In this document: positions 1-8,099 of the stretch, in pieces
How the letters are laid out: every line of letters begins with the position of its first letter
Numbering within the stretch: position 1 is the first letter of the stretch
Assembly: GCA_900541145.1 (NCBI GenBank)
Contig: UQIH01000001.1
Span: 62,001-126,000, forward strand
Direction of reading: 5' to 3'
DNA from: an uncultured Collinsella sp.
GTDB lineage: Bacteria > Actinomycetota > Coriobacteriia > Coriobacteriales > Coriobacteriaceae
DNA length: 64,000 nucleotides
Notes under the pieces: model-generated
Told to the model about the DNA's origin: nothing
Database searches by the model: none
Seen by the model: only the letters and a program-made list of their open reading frames with translations
Translations under genes and position numbers: made by a program

Positions 1-493
1 AACGCTCGATATAGTCGGTGTTTACGTGCGTCACTTTGCCCACGCGACCGAGCTCGGGGTCGAGCGGCTCGGCGATGAGCGTGCCGGCATCGCTGCCCGA
101 CACGCCCACGGCCAGGTTGCCGTGGTGGTTGATGGCAGCAACCAGCTCCTGGTTAACCTTGCCGCCCAGCACCTCGCGCACGATATCCATAGTCGCCGGC
201 GTGGTCACGCGCTGGCCGTTCTTAAACTCGACGGGAATATCGTAATGGCTCAGCGCCTCGTTGATAGCCTTGCCGCCGCCGTGCACGATGACGGGGCGCA
301 TACCGATGATCTTGAGCAAAACGATGTCGCTCATCACGTCGCGGCGCAGCTGCTCATCAACCATGGCGGCTCCGCCATATTTGATAACAACCGTCTTGCC
401 GGTCAGGTTCTTAATCCACGGCAGCGCTTCGAACAGCAGCTGCGCGGTTGCTTCGTTGGATTCGCTCGAACGACAATCGCGTGCGAATTTCAT
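1..493 (-). CDS. argB: acetylglutamate kinase, C-terminus cut by window edge
   Basis: The minus-strand frame opens at an ATG at 491-493 and runs off the left edge after about 164 residues. It phosphorylates N-acetylglutamate in arginine synthesis. Visible kinase motifs are KYGGAAM near residue 39, which binds ATP phosphate, the glycine-rich HGGGKAI near residue 72, and an AINHHGN stretch followed by VGVSGSDAG. The ribosome site is GAGGCAG. It is the third gene of an argC-argJ-argB run, 81 bases after argJ, and is probably cotranscribed. The missing part is only the end lying outside the window. Confidence 0.95.
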   Translation of the reverse strand, partial: MKFARDCRSSESNEATAQLLFEALPWIKNLTGKTVVIKYGGAAMVDEQLRRDVMSDIVLLKIIGMRPVIVHGGGKAINEALSHYDIPVEFKNGQRVTTPATMDIVREVLGGKVNQELVAAINHHGNLAVGVSGSDAGTLIAEPLDPELGRVGKVTHVNTDYIER

Positions 494-574
494 AATCTGC
501 CTCGTCTTTCGTATCGTTATCGCGCCGTGCTCCGCTGTCCGCAATCGCGGCAAGATGCGCAGCGTGCCCGGAAT

Positions 575-1843
575 CTAGGAACGGTAGTCGCCGTTGATGG
601 AGATGTACTCATGCGTGAGGTCGCAGGTCCACACGGTCGTTGCCGCGTCGCCTGCGCCCAGGTCGGCCGAGATCACGATCTCGGGCGCCTCGAAACGTCG
701 TAGAGCCTCGTCCTCATCAAAGGGAACAGTCAGACCGTCGCGACAGACAGGCATGCCCATCATGTCGATGGAAACGTCTTCCTGATTAAACTTCACGCCG
801 CACTTGCCAAGCGCCATGGCAACGCGACCCCAGTTGCAGTCGTGGCCGGCGATGCAGGTCTTAACGAGTGGCGAGTTGGCAACGGCACGAGCGGCGATAT
901 CAGCTTCCTCGTCGTTGGCGGCTCCGGTAACGTTGACCGTAACAAGCTTGGATGCGCCCTCGCCATCGGCGGCAATATTGCGCGCCAGGCTCTCGCACAC
1001 CTCGTGCACGGCAAATGCCAACTCGTCAAAGGCATCGGAGCCCTCGACGATAGGCTCGGCATCTGCGGCAGCGGCGCCGGAGGCAAGCATGATGCAGGTG
1101 TCGTTGGTCGAGGTGTCGGAATCGACCGTTACCTTGTTAAAGGTCTGCTTGACGGTCGAGAGCAGCAGGGCATGAAGTGCCGCCGGCTCGACGGGGGCAT
1201 CGGTGGTGATAACCGCGATCATGGTGGCCATGTTGGGCATGATCATGCCCGAGCCCTTGCACATTCCGCCTACCGTATAGACATTGCCCGCATGACCCGC
1301 AGCCTCGCTGACATAGGACACGGCGTACTCCTTGGAGTGCGTGTCAGTCGTCATGATGGCGCGAGCGGCATCGGCGCCACCGTGGGCGGAGAGCGCCTCG
1401 TAGGCAGCAGGAATGGCGGTCTCAAACGTGTCGATCGGCAGAATCTGGCCAATCACGCCCGTGGAGGCAACCAGAATCTGCTGGGGCTCGCAGCCGATGA
1501 CCTGCGATGCGATGCTGCACGTCTCGCGCGCGCATGCAAGGCCGGTCTCACCCGTGGCGGCGTTGGCATTGCCAGAGTTGACCGAAACGCCGGCGATGAT
1601 ACCGTAACCCTTGTCGGCACCGCCCAGGTTGGCACGGCTCACTTGCACGGGCGCCGCGCAAAAGCGATTGGTGGTAAACACGCCGGCACCGGGACAGGGT
1701 TTATCGGGCACAACGAGCGCGTAATCCAGACGCTCGGGGTTCTTGCGGAACCCAGCGTGGATGCCCGCAGCTTTAAAACCAGCCGCAGCCGTAACGCCAC
1801 CCTCGACGGCGCGAATCTTGATATCAAACAGCTCGGTATTCAT
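575..1843 (-). CDS. argJ: bifunctional ornithine acetyltransferase / N-acetylglutamate synthase
   Basis: The 422-residue product has the usual length of ArgJ, which recycles the acetyl group from N-acetylornithine to glutamate in the cyclic arginine pathway. The self-cleavage site of the family is visible as NMATMIAVITTD near residues 204-215, where cleavage occurs before the threonine to make alpha and beta chains. KGSGMIMP precedes it and DSDTSTND follows, both family-typical. The start at 1843 has an AAGGAG site upstream. It lies between argC and argB, so the organism probably uses the acetyl-recycling route. Whether the enzyme is mono- or bifunctional cannot be decided from sequence. Confidence 0.96.
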   Translation of the reverse strand: MNTELFDIKIRAVEGGVTAAAGFKAAGIHAGFRKNPERLDYALVVPDKPCPGAGVFTTNRFCAAPVQVSRANLGGADKGYGIIAGVSVNSGNANAATGETGLACARETCSIASQVIGCEPQQILVASTGVIGQILPIDTFETAIPAAYEALSAHGGADAARAIMTTDTHSKEYAVSYVSEAAGHAGNVYTVGGMCKGSGMIMPNMATMIAVITTDAPVEPAALHALLLSTVKQTFNKVTVDSDTSTNDTCIMLASGAAAADAEPIVEGSDAFDELAFAVHEVCESLARNIAADGEGASKLVTVNVTGAANDEEADIAARAVANSPLVKTCIAGHDCNWGRVAMALGKCGVKFNQEDVSIDMMGMPVCRDGLTVPFDEDEALRRFEAPEIVISADLGAGDAATTVWTCDLTHEYISINGDYRS

Positions 1844-1977
1844 CGTCTTTATGACTCCTTATGTCAAACAAAAAACGGACATCGGTTGGTGCGCCATGCC
1901 AGTCGTGATCATGAGACCAGCTTAAGAGTGGCGCCCCACTCGATGCCCGACTACCAAATCGTTAACAATCGAATGTG

Positions 1978-3048
1978 CTACACCGGGCACGCCACTGTGG
2001 GCAAGCCTCGTCGCTCGTCAAAGCCAAAGACGATATTGGCGCACTGGACCGCTTGGCCCGCAGCGCCCTTGCACAGATTGTCGATGGCGCCCGTCGCCAC
2101 CAGCACGCCCGCGCGCTTGTTGAACGCAAGGCCAATCTGGGCGGCGTTGGTGCCGACGACCGAAGCCGTCTTGGGCTGCTGGCCGGCATCGAGCACGCGC
2201 ACAAAGGTGCGTCCAGCGTAGAACTGCTTGTAATAGTCGACGACATCCTCAAGAGCCAGGGAGTCGATGGCCTGCGGCGTGAGCGGCAGCGTCACCGTGG
2301 AGAGCAGGCCGCGCTTGAGCGGTGCCAGATGCGGGGTGAAGACGACGCGATCGGTCAGGCCAAGGATTTGCTCAATCTCGGGCGTGTGGCGATGCTTGCC
2401 CACGCCGTAGGCCTCCAAGTTCTCGTCAGCGCTGCAAAAATGCGTACGAGCGTTGCAGGACTTGCCGGCACCCGTCACACCGCTGATGGCATCAACGATC
2501 ACGGGGCCGCTCTGGGCAACCCAGCCAGCGCGCACGGCGGGCGCGGCGGCAAGGCTCGTTGCGGTGGGATAGCAACCGGCGCAGGCGACCAGCACGGGCC
2601 TGCCAGCGGCATGGCTGGAAGCAGCGGTCTCTAAGTCCTGGCAGAACAGCTCGGGCAGGCCGAAAGCGCGGGTCTTGAGCAACTCGGGGCTCGTGTGCTC
2701 GGCGGCATACCATGCCTCAAAGACAGACGCGTCGCTCAGACGGTAATCGGCCGAAAGATCAAAGCAGGAGACGCCCGATGCAAGCAGCGCGGGCACCTGT
2801 GCCATGGCAGCCGTGTGCGGCACGGCAAGAAAAACCGCATCGCAGCTCTTGAGCTCGGGCGCGTCATGCGTGGTGAAAACCAGGTCGCTCACACCAGCAA
2901 AGCTCGGATACACCGCGGACAGCGGCTGGCCGGCATCGGCGTTGGACGTAATGGCAACAAGTTCAAACTCGGGATGGCCGAGCACGAGGCGAATGAGCTC
3001 GGCTCCGGCATATCCAGCCGCGCCGACGATTCCAACCTTCAAAGACAT
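1978..3048 (-). CDS. argC: N-acetyl-gamma-glutamyl-phosphate reductase
   Basis: The 356-residue protein catalyses NADPH-dependent reduction of N-acetylglutamyl phosphate to the semialdehyde. The N-terminus VGIVGAAGYAGAELIRL is a Rossmann nucleotide-binding loop. The catalytic cysteine lies in VACAGCYPTATSLA near residue 158, and HRHTPEIEQ further on is a family motif. It is the first gene of the arginine operon, 134 bases ahead of argJ. The upstream region holds a palindromic ArgR-like site, so arginine-dependent repression is likely. Confidence 0.96.
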   Translation of the reverse strand: MSLKVGIVGAAGYAGAELIRLVLGHPEFELVAITSNADAGQPLSAVYPSFAGVSDLVFTTHDAPELKSCDAVFLAVPHTAAMAQVPALLASGVSCFDLSADYRLSDASVFEAWYAAEHTSPELLKTRAFGLPELFCQDLETAASSHAAGRPVLVACAGCYPTATSLAAAPAVRAGWVAQSGPVIVDAISGVTGAGKSCNARTHFCSADENLEAYGVGKHRHTPEIEQILGLTDRVVFTPHLAPLKRGLLSTVTLPLTPQAIDSLALEDVVDYYKQFYAGRTFVRVLDAGQQPKTASVVGTNAAQIGLAFNKRAGVLVATGAIDNLCKGAAGQAVQCANIVFGFDERRGLPTVACPV

Positions 3049-3133
3049 ATCAGACTCCTTGTCTGCGATTTATGCACCGATGCGCATTTCGCAGCGGTCG
3101 TTATGAAGTGGGTTGAAACTTTAGCACCAAAAG

Positions 3134-3170
3134 ATGCATGAACACGTAAATGGCTTGCATATTCATGCAT
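3134..3170 (-). promoter_or_regulatory. candidate ArgR operator upstream of argC
   Basis: TGCAT-ATTC-ATGCA at 3156-3169 is a perfect 14-base palindrome resembling the TGCATAWWNATGCA form of ARG boxes. A wider inverted pair, ATGCATGAA at 3134-3142 and TTCATGCAT at 3162-3170, flanks a 19-base spacer, as expected for paired arginine-repressor sites. It sits about 110 bases before argC. The function is inferred from pattern and position. Confidence 0.55.
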
Positions 3171-3214
3171 TGAAACATTCCCGACACATTCGCTTGAAGG
3201 AATTGACAAATGGA

Positions 3215-3268
3215 GCGGGCCCCGTATTGACCGGCGCTCCTAACGGCACCGGGCGATACGGGGCCCGC
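3215..3268 (-). terminator. hairpin after the split-barrel gene pair
   Basis: GCGGGCCCCGTAT (3215-3227) pairs perfectly with ATACGGGGCCCGC (3256-3268), giving a 13-pair GC-rich stem. Reading leftwards it follows the stop codon at 3306, and moderately T-rich sequence comes after it. It separates this transcript from the arginine operon. Confidence 0.6.
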
Positions 3269-3305
3269 CCATGCGAAAACCAAGTTGTTAGGATGAGCCA
3301 GCCGG

Positions 3306-3716
3306 CTAGAGCTCGACCGGCACCCATTCGTCGTGATTGCAGATAAAAGCCTCGGGATCCTCGACGCTAAAGAAGACGAGTGTGGGGTCGTTAGGCCCCT
3401 CATAGTGCTCGCTCAAGCGCTCAAGATGTTTCCATCCTGCCTCGCGCATTTCGCTCGAAGCCCGGTCATCCAAGCCGGCACGCCCGCGCAAGATGAGCCA
3501 GCCATGGCCCGGCCACCAACTCGTGGCCTCAAAGCGCTGATTCTGCAGCAGCTCCTGCCACACATCTTTGGTGCGCGCCGTTACAAACCACAGTTTGCCG
3601 TCCTGAATCTGTGCAAACGAGAACGGACGCACATGTGGCTGTCCGTCCACGCTCGTCGCCAGATACCACGCCGGCACCGACGTCAGATACTCCAAAACCG
3701 TATTCAATCCGTCCAC
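3306..3716 (-). CDS. pyridoxamine 5'-phosphate oxidase-like flavin protein
   Basis: This 136-residue protein belongs by pattern to the FMN-binding split-barrel group. N-terminal VPAWYLATSVDGQPHVRPFSF, DGKLWFVTARTKDVWQEL and the later EATSWWPGHGWLILRGRA are typical of small general-stress or pyridoxamine-oxidase-like proteins. The start is a GTG four bases after AGGAGG. It is 44 bases downstream of a paralogue of the same type (3761-4207), suggesting tandem duplication. The substrate is unknown; the flavin cofactor is an inference from the family. Confidence 0.8.
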   Translation of the reverse strand: MDGLNTVLEYLTSVPAWYLATSVDGQPHVRPFSFAQIQDGKLWFVTARTKDVWQELLQNQRFEATSWWPGHGWLILRGRAGLDDRASSEMREAGWKHLERLSEHYEGPNDPTLVFFSVEDPEAFICNHDEWVPVEL

Positions 3717-3760
3717 GTTTCCTCCTGTACTAGCTAGTTTGGGAACCTGGTTTGTGCGAG

Positions 3761-4207
3761 CTAGAGCTCCAGGCGCTCCTCGCTGCCGTCGATATCACAG
3801 AAGCGCGCGGCAATATTGCGGACCGAAAAGAAAGCAAGGCGGCCGTCGTTGGCACTCTCGTGTTCCTCGCCAATGCCCACCATGTGCTTAAAACCCGCTT
3901 GACGCACCTTGTCGCTCGCAACTGCGTCGTCCTCAAGTGCGGCTTCGCCGGTCAATACGATCCAACATTCCCCCGGCTTCCAGCCCGATACCTCAAACTT
4001 GGGATTCGCACTCAGCTCCGCCCACACGTCCTTGTCGCGCGACGTGCAAAACCACAACTTACCGTCATCGACCATGGCAAACGAAAACGGCCTCACGCGA
4101 GGCTGATGCCCGTCCGTCACATCGGTCGTGGCTAGATACCACGCCGGAATGCGCCTGAGATACGAACAGGCGCGCTCAAGCTGAGCTGTGCGGTCGTTGT
4201 CGGTCAT
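3761..4207 (-). CDS. pyridoxamine 5'-phosphate oxidase-like flavin protein, paralogue
   Basis: The 148-residue product has the same motifs as its downstream neighbour: IPAWYLATTDVTDGHQPRV, FSFAMVDDGKLWFCTSRDKDVWAEL and a tryptophan-rich strand ending in ECWIVLTGEA. Both proteins end in an acidic Glu-Leu tail. Similar lengths and parallel motifs mean tandem duplication followed by divergence. It lies just beyond the ECF transporter operon and may be cotranscribed with it, which would suit a flavin-dependent role. No specific reaction can be assigned. Confidence 0.8.
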   Translation of the reverse strand: MTDNDRTAQLERACSYLRRIPAWYLATTDVTDGHQPRVRPFSFAMVDDGKLWFCTSRDKDVWAELSANPKFEVSGWKPGECWIVLTGEAALEDDAVASDKVRQAGFKHMVGIGEEHESANDGRLAFFSVRNIAARFCDIDGSEERLEL

Positions 4208-4237
4208 AGGGACCCCTTTCTTGCGCTCGAATCGCGC

Positions 4238-5038
4238 CTAAACAAGTTGAAGGTTGATGACGATGACGCAGATGAGCAGCAACGCCGTCACCACCGCCGC
4301 CAACGCATCGCCGCGGCCAAATGCAAGCGCATGCAGGCGCGTGCGGCCCTGCTCGCCGTGATAGCAGCGTGCATCCATGGCGGCAGACAGCGTCTCGGCA
4401 TGGCGGAACACGCCCGTGAACAGCGGAATCGCCACACTGCCGAGCATACGCACGCCGCCGAGCGGACCGCCCGTCACGCGCGCGCCGCGGCTTGCCTGTG
4501 CATCGGCCGTCTGTTTCATCTCAGTGGCAAACTGCGGCATAAAGCGTAGCGCGATACCCATGATCATGCCGAGCTCGTGCGCAGGAAGTCCCACACGCGC
4601 AAACGGCGCGAGCAGGCGCTCAAAGCCCGCGGTGAGGTCGAGCGTCGGCGTGGTGAGTGTAATGGCGCTCATGCCGGCCATCATCAACGTCAGGCGGCAC
4701 GCCATAAAGGCGGCAGAACGCAGTGAGCCCTCGCTTATCTGCAGAAAGCCGAGCTGCCACAGGATGCGCCCACTCTGATCGGTAAACAAGTTGAGCACCG
4801 CGACCACGACGACGATTGCCAGCAGCGGCGCCATCGACGACAGAACGCGACGAACCGGCACCCGAGACACGGCATAGGTCAGCACAACGAAAATTGCGAC
4901 CGGGGCCAGTCCGCGGAAGCTGCTGACTGTGAGCGTCGTGATCAGAAACACAAAGCCCAGGAGCAACTTAGTTCGCGGGTCCAGGCGGTGAATCGCACTA
5001 TCGCCGGGATAGTAGCTGCCAAACGAAAACGCCTCCAT
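4238..5038 (-). CDS. ecfT: ECF transporter transmembrane component EcfT
   Basis: A 266-residue membrane protein with several hydrophobic helices in its first half and the cytoplasmic coupling signature of EcfT: ASRGAR-type sequence near residue 182 in QTADAQASRGARVTGG, followed by a second arginine-rich coupling helix near DARCYHGEQGRTR. EcfT links substrate capture to the paired ATPases. Its ATG overlaps the stop of the EcfA gene by one base, so translation is coupled. With the upstream S component and ATPase it completes a four-module vitamin importer in one operon. Confidence 0.92.
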   Translation of the reverse strand: MEAFSFGSYYPGDSAIHRLDPRTKLLLGFVFLITTLTVSSFRGLAPVAIFVVLTYAVSRVPVRRVLSSMAPLLAIVVVVAVLNLFTDQSGRILWQLGFLQISEGSLRSAAFMACRLTLMMAGMSAITLTTPTLDLTAGFERLLAPFARVGLPAHELGMIMGIALRFMPQFATEMKQTADAQASRGARVTGGPLGGVRMLGSVAIPLFTGVFRHAETLSAAMDARCYHGEQGRTRLHALAFGRGDALAAVVTALLLICVIVINLQLV

Positions 5039-6942
5039 TAGCAGCCCTCCTCTCGCGCGACCGTCTTGGATTTAGCAATGTCCGCGACGTTAGAAGGACC
5101 GCCCGAGCGACCGATTAGCAGGTCCACCAACTCGCCTGCCAGCGACTCAACCGTATAGAGCCCGCCGCGACGCAGCGGCACGCCCACCTCCGTAAGCGCC
5201 AGCGCCATACGCTGGGCGGCGGGAACGCCCAAGCCGATCGACTTGAGCTCATCGGCATGCGCAAACACCTGCGCGGGGGTTCCCTCGGCAAACACCGCGC
5301 CTTCGTTCATTACGACGATGCGGTCGCAGCAATTGGCCAGGTCATCCATGCTGTGCGAAACCATGACAACGGTCAGGCCCTCGCGATGGAGCCGATCGAT
5401 GAGCCCTAGGAGATCCCTGCGGGCAGCCGGATCGAGCCCCGCCATGGGTTCATCGAGCACCAGGACTTCGGGCTCCATGGCGAGCACGCCGGCGAATGCC
5501 ACACGCCGTTGCTGACCGCCCGAAAGCTCAAAGGGACTCTTGTCGCCGACCGTGGAAAGATCGAGGCCCACGCGCGAGAGCGATGACTCGACACGACGGT
5601 CGACTTCATCTTGCGGCAAGCCAAGGTTGTGCGGACCAAACGCCACGTCCTGCGCCACGGTTTCGGCAAACAGCTGACGCTCAGGATACTGAAACACCAC
5701 GCCGACCTTGGCCTTAACCGCAGTGGCGTCTTTCTTGTTTGATAGGTCGAGCCCCAGCGCGCAAACGCTTCCCTCCTGGGGACGAATCAAACCGTTGAGA
5801 TGCTGGACCAGCGTCGACTTACCCGAACCGGTATGACCTGCCAAACCCAGGAACTCGCCGCGACGCACCGTCAGCGATACATCGCGCAGCGCCCACGGGC
5901 TGCTGGGGTCGTTTCCCCAGAGAGCCTGTTTGTTCGATTTGCCCGCAGTGGCCGAGCGCTTATGCCAGCGGCGGCGCTCGCGCGGACTGAGCGAATAACT
6001 GTACGAAACACGGGATAGCTCGATGACGGGCTCCGACGCGTTGCCCTCGTTGTCTACCGGAACAGTGCCGTCAGCGATTTCCAACTGGGATACGGAAGAC
6101 TGCCCCGCGATGTCTGCCCCACTTCGCTCGGCATAAGCCTGCGCAATCTCGGCGACCATATCCGCCTCACGCACCTGTGCGCAAACGGGCACGCCCTTCG
6201 CACGAAGCGACCTGCCCAGACAGCACGACGCCGGCATATCCAGGTTGAGCTGCGCAAGTTCGTCTGCCCGCGTCAAGATTTCCTCGGGCTTACCGAGCAT
6301 GGCAACGCGCCCCGCCCGAAACACCGCGACACGATCGGCCTCGGCGGCCTCTTCCATAAAGTGCGTAATCATCACGATGGTCATGCCGCGAGCGTGCAAC
6401 GCGCGGCAAGCCTTCATGAGGCCCTTGCGTCCACGCGGATCGAGCATCGAGGAAGCCTCGTCCAATATGAGCACGCGCGGTTCCATGGCGAGCACGCCGG
6501 CAAGCGCCACGCGCTGCGTTTGGCCGCCCGAAAGCGCATGGGTCTCGTGGCACTCAAAGCCCACCAGGCCCACGCCCTTCAGCGCCTCGCGTACGCGCTG
6601 CGCAATTTGCGCCGATGGCACGCCAAGGTTTTCGGGACCAAACGCAACGTCATCTTCGACAAGCGTTGCCACCAGCTGATCATCGGGATTCTGGAATACC
6701 ATGCCCGCGGTCGAGCGAATGTCGTAGACCAGCTCGGGATCGGACGCATCCATGCCGTTAATGCGCACCGTGCCCGCATCGGGCTGCAGCAGCGCATTCA
6801 GATGCTTGGCAAACGTCGACTTGCCCGACCCATTGCCACCGAGGATGCAGAAAAACTCGCCGTCCTCGATATTCAGATCGACGCCGTCGAGTGCCGGTAC
6901 GGCACCGTCATAGCTAAAGGAAACGCCCCGACACTCAATCAT
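5038..6942 (-). CDS. ecfA: fused ECF transporter ATPases EcfA1-EcfA2
   Basis: This 634-residue protein carries two complete ABC ATPase domains. Domain 1 (about 1-250) shows Walker A GGNGSGKSTFAKHLN, a Q-loop in NPDDQLVATLVEDDVAFGPE, signature ALSGGQTQRVALAG and Walker B LILDEASSMLDP. Domain 2 (about 300-600) shows GHTGSGKSTLVQHLNG, YPERQLFAETVAQDVAFGP, ELSGGQQRRVAFAG and VLVLDEPMAGLDP. In most bacteria these are separate proteins, so this is a gene fusion joined by a polar linker. Both catalytic sites look intact. It overlaps the S-component gene by four bases. Confidence 0.94.
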   Translation of the reverse strand: MIECRGVSFSYDGAVPALDGVDLNIEDGEFFCILGGNGSGKSTFAKHLNALLQPDAGTVRINGMDASDPELVYDIRSTAGMVFQNPDDQLVATLVEDDVAFGPENLGVPSAQIAQRVREALKGVGLVGFECHETHALSGGQTQRVALAGVLAMEPRVLILDEASSMLDPRGRKGLMKACRALHARGMTIVMITHFMEEAAEADRVAVFRAGRVAMLGKPEEILTRADELAQLNLDMPASCCLGRSLRAKGVPVCAQVREADMVAEIAQAYAERSGADIAGQSSVSQLEIADGTVPVDNEGNASEPVIELSRVSYSYSLSPRERRRWHKRSATAGKSNKQALWGNDPSSPWALRDVSLTVRRGEFLGLAGHTGSGKSTLVQHLNGLIRPQEGSVCALGLDLSNKKDATAVKAKVGVVFQYPERQLFAETVAQDVAFGPHNLGLPQDEVDRRVESSLSRVGLDLSTVGDKSPFELSGGQQRRVAFAGVLAMEPEVLVLDEPMAGLDPAARRDLLGLIDRLHREGLTVVMVSHSMDDLANCCDRIVVMNEGAVFAEGTPAQVFAHADELKSIGLGVPAAQRMALALTEVGVPLRRGGLYTVESLAGELVDLLIGRSGGPSNVADIAKSKTVAREEGC

Positions 6943-7529
6943 GCGCGGCCTTTGACCTGGTCCTTTTTAGGCGTGATGAGGTTGGAGACTGCTTTATACA
7001 CCGCCAGCGTCAACACCGAGTTAAGCACGGTCTTGATAAGGTTAAACGGCAGTACGGCAGGAATCATGAGCGGGGCGATCACATCGACCGAGCCATACCA
7101 GAACCATACGCCAATGGTAAGGTTTGCGACCATAGACAGCGCTGTAGCGGCAATGACGCCGAGCACCAGGCCAATCACGGCACCCTTATAGGTGTGCATC
7201 TTCTGGTAAACGATAGCCGCGGGCAGAATGTAACCCAGCGTGGCAACCAGGTTCATAAGCGCGCCGACCCAGTCACCCGTGGTGAGCGCATGGATAACGA
7301 TCGCCATGGCGGCAACAGCGGTACCGGCACCGGGACCATATGCAAACCCGCACACCATCGCCGGCACCAGCGACGGGTCATACGTTAAAAACGGCGCCGA
7401 AGGAAGGATGGGTAGCTGCACATACATAAACAGGGCGCCCAAAGCACACATCAGCGCCATGGTAACGAGCTGTTTGGTGCTCCACCTATTCGTGTTCTCA
7501 AAATGGATATGCTGCGACTGTTCAGACAT
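6939..7529 (-). CDS. ribU: ECF transporter S component, probable riboflavin transporter
   Basis: About 196 residues forming roughly six hydrophobic helices, with family-like stretches MALMCALGALFMYVQLPI, PSLVPAMVCGFAYGPGAG and the later LPFNLIKTVLNS. S components bind the vitamin. An FMN riboswitch lies directly upstream, so riboflavin is the expected substrate. I chose the ATG at 7529 (MSEQSQ) because AGGTG lies six bases before it; an in-frame GTG at 7538 is possible. It is the first gene of the ribU-ecfA-ecfT operon. Confidence 0.87.
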   Translation of the reverse strand: MSEQSQHIHFENTNRWSTKQLVTMALMCALGALFMYVQLPILPSAPFLTYDPSLVPAMVCGFAYGPGAGTAVAAMAIVIHALTTGDWVGALMNLVATLGYILPAAIVYQKMHTYKGAVIGLVLGVIAATALSMVANLTIGVWFWYGSVDVIAPLMIPAVLPFNLIKTVLNSVLTLAVYKAVSNLITPKKDQVKGRA

Positions 7530-7543
7530 TAAGATCACCTGCC

Positions 7544-7722
7544 TCTTTCATCCGGACTCTAACCGTTGGTACTGGAATCTCACCAGTTCAGCCGGCATGC
7601 GAGCCAACGCACACACGGGTCGCGGACTCATCGGCTCGGCCGCAGACGCCTCGCCTGCGCCACGGCACCCCTTTGGCACCGCCCGATTTACCGCCAGTGG
7701 GGAATTTCACCCCGCCCTGAAA
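7544..7722 (-). promoter_or_regulatory. FMN riboswitch (RFN element)
   Basis: Read on the minus strand, the conserved RFN blocks appear in order: GGGCGGGGTGAAATTCCC, then CACTGGCGGT, a long variable arm, GAGTCCGCGACCC, GGTGAGATTCCAGTACC, AACGGTTAGAGTCCGGATG and a final AAAG. The three-prime end lies 15 bases before the ribU start, so FMN binding probably occludes the ribosome site. It supports riboflavin as the transporter substrate. Confidence 0.95.
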
Positions 7723-7733
7723 CAGCACTTGCA

Positions 7734-7761
7734 AGTGTAGCACCAGTAGGCTTTCGCGCAA
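7734..7761 (-). promoter_or_regulatory. promoter of the ribU-ecfAT operon
   Basis: On the minus strand a -35 TTGCGC (7756-7761) and a -10 TACACT (7734-7739) are separated by 16 bases. The -10 box lies about 12 bases before the start of the riboswitch, as expected for a transcript starting at the aptamer. Pattern only. Confidence 0.5.
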
Positions 7762-7928
7762 GTATGCCAAGGGTAATTTGTGGCGGGGATCAGTTGCCGC
7801 AACAACCACGTTCCCCACCCATCCCAAAGTAACGCGCTTTTCGCGGCAAAGCCGCGAAACAGCGAAAGGGACACGTATCCCCATCAACCACATTCTCCGC
7901 CCACGCCGACCTCAAGGCCGTAAACGCA

Positions 7929-8073
7929 GGGAATCCGGGGGGCGTGACGGGGTTTCTCTCCGGAACATTCCGCAGGACGCAAAGAGGCTCCGCAGCGCGA
8001 AGCGCGATGCGGAGCCTCTTTGCATGTCCGAGGACGTTCCGGAGAGAAACCCCGTCACGCCCCCCGGATTCCC
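7929..8073. repeat. 145-base near-cruciform palindrome after groEL
   Basis: Outer arms 7929-7966 and 8036-8073 are perfect 38-base inverted copies. Inside, 7979-7994 pairs perfectly with 8008-8023 over 16 bases, around a loop that itself contains gcgc-gaa-gcgc. The element lies 26 bases past the groEL stop and may terminate its transcript, but it is far longer than a usual terminator and lacks a clear T-run. A further 9-pair hairpin (TTTCGCGGC, 7839-7859) follows. Nothing else is seen between it and the riboswitch promoter. Confidence 0.9.
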
Positions 8074-8099
8074 GGTGGGAGTTCTAGACCTTGTCGGCC

